From Clostridia bacterium (GTDB taxonomy: Bacteria > Bacillota > Clostridia > Oscillospirales > Acutalibacteraceae): a stretch of 8,452 bases of DNA. Shown here piece by piece: positions 6,067-8,452 of the stretch (within the stretch, counting starts at the first letter, position 1; each line of letters begins with the position of its first letter). A program made the translations under genes and the position numbers. Location: assembly GCA_900757335.1 (NCBI GenBank), contig CAAENL010000063.1:1-8452 (forward strand), given 5' to 3'. The notes under the pieces were generated by a model. It saw nothing but the letters and a program-made list of their open reading frames with translations, was not told where the DNA came from and did no database searches.

Positions 6067-6109
6067 ATCAAAAGCAAATGTAATACTCTGCGTGAAATAT
6101 TGAAAAATC

Positions 6110-6135
6110 TTAGAAATCGGATAAATAATTTCTAA
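6110..6135. repeat. Inverted repeat in the lepA leader
   Basis: TTAGAAAT (6110-6117) and ATTTCTAA (6128-6135) are perfect reverse complements with a 10-nt loop. The right arm ends 5 nt before the lepA ribosome binding site. The stem is mostly A-U and no T-run follows, so it is not a terminator. It could be a modest structural control element, an operator or chance. Confidence 0.35.
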
Positions 6136-6140
6136 ACAAA

Positions 6141-6150
6141 AGGAAGTGAT
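6141..6150 (+). promoter_or_regulatory. Strong lepA ribosome binding site that conflicts with the GTG start
   Basis: AGGAAGTGAT matches the ideal AGGAGGTGAT at 9 of 10 positions. The GTG at 6146 lies inside it, which is far too close for normal initiation. A start at ideal distance (8 nt after AGGAAG) would fall at 6155-6157, which is ATA, not a standard start codon. No ATG, GTG or TTG lies in frame there. Confidence 0.7.
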
Positions 6151-7960
6151 TACCATATTAAAAGAAAATATACGAAATTTTAGCATAATTGCTCACATTG
6201 ACCACGGAAAATCTACGCTTGCGGACAGAATTTTAGAATTAACCGATTCCGTTTCTTCGCGTGAAATGGAAAATCAACTTCTTGACAATATGGATTTGGA
6301 AAGAGAACGCGGTATAACTATAAAATCTCATGCAGTGAGTCTTTACTACAATGCCGACGATGGAAAAGAATATCTTTTTAATCTTATAGATACTCCCGGG
6401 CATGTAGACTTTAACTATGAAGTGTCTAGATCTTTGGCTGCGTGCGAAGGAGCTATTTTAGTTGTTGATGCGTCTCAAGGTATAGAAGCTCAAACTTTGG
6501 CAAATACATACCTTGCTTTGGACGCGGGACTTGAAATAATTCCAGTTATAAATAAGATTGATTTACCGGGTGCTGAACCTGAACGTGTTTGCCGCGAAAT
6601 AGAAGATGTAATAGGAATTCCGGCAGAAGATGCACCGAGAGTATCCGCTAAAACAGGGCTTAATGTAAAAGATATTTTAGAAAGTATTGTAAAAAATATT
6701 CCTGCACCTAAAGGAGATGAAAACGCTCCGCTTAAAGCACTTATTTTTGATTCTTATTATGATGCATATAAGGGCGTTGTTGTTTATGTAAGAATTGTTG
6801 ACGGAACGGTTAAGACGGGAGACGTTATAAAATTCATGGCCAACGGCGAGAGTTTTACGGTTACCGAATGCGGTATGTCAAAAGCCACGAATTTGGAGCC
6901 TTCGGGTTGTTTGACAGCAGGTGAAGTCGGATATATTGCAGCTTCAATAAAGACCGTAAGTATGGCAAAGGTCGGAGATACCATAACTCTTAAAAACAAT
7001 CCCTCCGAAAAGCCTCTACCCGGTTACCGTGAAGCAAGCCCAATGGTGTTTTGCGGAGTTTACCCTCTGGACGGTTCAAAGTACGGAGATTTAAAAGACG
7101 CTCTTGAAAAATTAAAACTCAGCGATGCTTCTCTTTCTTACGAACCCGAAACATCAACGGCTTTGGGATTTGGTTTTAGATGTGGATTTTTGGGACTTCT
7201 TCATATGGAGATTATACAAGAACGTTTGGAAAGAGAATATAACCTTGATTTGATTACCACTGCTCCAAGCGTTGTTTACAAAATCAATTTAACTGACGGC
7301 TCTACTGTGTTTGTGGATAATCCCACAAATTATCCTTCTCCTGCAAATATTCAGTCTTCTCAGGAACCTATAACGGATGCTCATATTTATGCACCTTCCA
7401 ATTATATAGGCTCGATTATGGAGCTTTGTCAGGACAGACGCGGAATTTATGTAGGAATGAAATATATAGATACCGACAGAGTTGATATTCATTACAAGCT
7501 TCCACTTAACGAAATTGTTTACGATTTTTTTGATGTACTCAAATCCAAAACAAAAGGATATGCATCATTTGATTATGAATTGGCAGGATATGAAGATTCC
7601 AATTTGGTTAAACTTGATATTATGTTAAACGGAGACGTTGTAGATGCATTGTCATTTATAATTCACCGTGACAAAGCATATCACAGAGCAAGAAAAATGG
7701 TTGAAAAACTAAAAGAAAAAATTCCTCGTCAACTTTTTGAAATACCGATTCAAGCAGCAATCGGCGGCAAAATAATTGCCAGAGAAACTGTTAAAGCAAT
7801 GCGAAAAGATGTATTATCAAAATGCTACGGCGGAGACATAACTCGTAAAAAGAAGCTTCTTGAAAAGCAAAAAGAAGGTAAAAAAAGAATGCGTCAACTC
7901 GGAAATGTAGAAATTCCTCAAGATGCATTTATGTCAGTACTAAAGCTTGAGGAAGATTAA
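6146..7960 (+). CDS. lepA: Elongation factor 4 (LepA) GTPase
   Basis: LepA is a ribosome-associated translational GTPase related to EF-G, linked to back-translocation and to initiation and assembly effects. Counted from GTG 6146 the protein has 604 residues. Motifs are P-loop AHIDHGKST (16-24), switch [10 protein letters not shown] (52-60), DTPGH (82-86), NKID (136-139) and SAKTG (167-171). The EF-G-like middle includes [14 protein letters not shown], and the LepA-specific C-terminal domain carries [30 protein letters not shown] sequence followed by a lysine-rich stretch, ending KLEED. The gene is intact. The start is uncertain: GTG overlaps the ribosome binding site, and family alignment suggests the protein begins near LKENIRNFS, implying ATA 6155. 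No convincing own promoter is seen upstream. hemW follows after 38 nt, a common Firmicutes arrangement. Confidence 0.97.
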   Translation: MITILKENIRNFSIIAHIDHGKSTLADRILELTDSVSSREMENQLLDNMDLERERGITIKSHAVSLYYNADDGKEYLFNLIDTPGHVDFNYEVSRSLAACEGAILVVDASQGIEAQTLANTYLALDAGLEIIPVINKIDLPGAEPERVCREIEDVIGIPAEDAPRVSAKTGLNVKDILESIVKNIPAPKGDENAPLKALIFDSYYDAYKGVVVYVRIVDGTVKTGDVIKFMANGESFTVTECGMSKATNLEPSGCLTAGEVGYIAASIKTVSMAKVGDTITLKNNPSEKPLPGYREASPMVFCGVYPLDGSKYGDLKDALEKLKLSDASLSYEPETSTALGFGFRCGFLGLLHMEIIQERLEREYNLDLITTAPSVVYKINLTDGSTVFVDNPTNYPSPANIQSSQEPITDAHIYAPSNYIGSIMELCQDRRGIYVGMKYIDTDRVDIHYKLPLNEIVYDFFDVLKSKTKGYASFDYELAGYEDSNLVKLDIMLNGDVVDALSFIIHRDKAYHRARKMVEKLKEKIPRQLFEIPIQAAIGGKIIARETVKAMRKDVLSKCYGGDITRKKKLLEKQKEGKKRMRQLGNVEIPQDAFMSVLKLEED

Positions 7961-7998
7961 AAAATTAGGATAATTACAAATAAATTTAAAGTGGGTGT

Positions 7999-8452
7999 AT
8001 GATTGTGAATAATCAAAATTTGGGGATTTACATTCATGTACCCTTTTGTGTTTGTAAATGTCCGTATTGTGATTTTTATTCGGTTGTTCCCAAAAATATC
8101 GAAATTTATGCCAATTCTGTTTGCCGTGAAATCGAAAAATGGGGAGCGATTTCTAAAAATACTGTTGATACGATTTATTTCGGCGGAGGAACTCCCAGTT
8201 TGCTTGAAGCCGAGACAATCGGACTCATAATAAAGTGTATATATAAAAATTTTAAAGTTTCCGACCCTGAAATAACTATAGAAATCAACCCTGCCGATTA
8301 TGAGGCGATGGATTTTGAAAAGCTTAAAAAATTCGGAGTAAACCGAGTGTCTGTAGGAGCTCAGTCTTTTTCAGAAAAGGAGCTTAAATCTTTGGGAAGG
8401 CGGCACGGAAAAAACGATATTGTTATGACCGTGAAGTCGTTAAAAAATGCAG
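7999..8452 (+). CDS. hemW: HemW-type radical SAM protein, heme chaperone (3' truncated)
   Basis: The first 151 codons are present and the window ends inside the gene. HemW binds heme and a 4Fe-4S cluster and is thought to insert heme into target proteins. It was formerly misnamed an oxygen-independent coproporphyrinogen oxidase. GIYIHVPFCVCKCPYCDFY (9-27) contains the CX3CX2C cluster motif (C17, C21, C24). The Phe after CD, where true HemN has a fourth Cys, points to HemW. An extra C19 sits inside the motif. Further motifs are the SAM-site YFGGGTPSLL, EINPADY, and GVNRVSVGAQSF. ATG 7999 is the best start, though its upstream AAAGTGGG is a weak ribosome binding site. GTG 8005 is an alternative. 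It is most likely co-transcribed with lepA. Confidence 0.92.
   Translation, partial: MIVNNQNLGIYIHVPFCVCKCPYCDFYSVVPKNIEIYANSVCREIEKWGAISKNTVDTIYFGGGTPSLLEAETIGLIIKCIYKNFKVSDPEITIEINPADYEAMDFEKLKKFGVNRVSVGAQSFSEKELKSLGRRHGKNDIVMTVKSLKNA

Noticed and set aside
8036..8230. Alternative + strand reading frame inside hemW
   Set aside because: It overlaps the hemW radical SAM motifs in another frame and has no family signature of its own.

Overview
The window is AT-rich and carries Firmicutes-style signals: TTGACA/TATAAT promoters, AGGAGG-like ribosome binding sites, adjacent rpsO and pnp, and lepA followed by hemW. It is most likely chromosomal DNA of a low-GC member of the Clostridia, possibly gut-associated. 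That placement is inferred from gene order and style, not from a marker phylogeny. All recognised genes lie on the + strand.

Layout. Positions 1-40 hold the last codons of an unidentified gene. Its 3' end and its intrinsic terminator are repeated 217 bp further on, giving two nearly identical terminators in series (61-105 and 278-322). AT-rich intergenic DNA follows, then a near-ideal promoter (506-535) driving a 159-residue peptide precursor. The precursor has a Nif11-type leader ending in a Gly-Gly site and an 85-residue proline-rich follower segment with KP-phased repeats. No maturation enzyme or exporter is present in the window. Next come rpsO, with its own promoter and a leader that folds into a three-way junction resembling an S15 binding site, a hairpin terminator, and pnp.

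After pnp, two tandem paralogous family-2 glycosyltransferases with N-terminal membrane segments occupy a stretch where housekeeping genes surround them. They are followed by an in-frame remnant of a further copy of the glycosyltransferase 3' end. The last part is lepA, with a puzzling start region, and the 5' part of hemW, cut by the window end.

How the genes relate. rpsO, pnp and lepA are translation and RNA-turnover genes. The glycosyltransferases follow pnp by 35 nt and precede lepA with no evident terminator, so they probably share transcripts with it. The main points of interest are the orphan proline-rich RiPP-like precursor, the predicted S15-responsive leader, two independent duplications of gene tails, the glycosyltransferase topology, and the possible non-standard lepA start codon.
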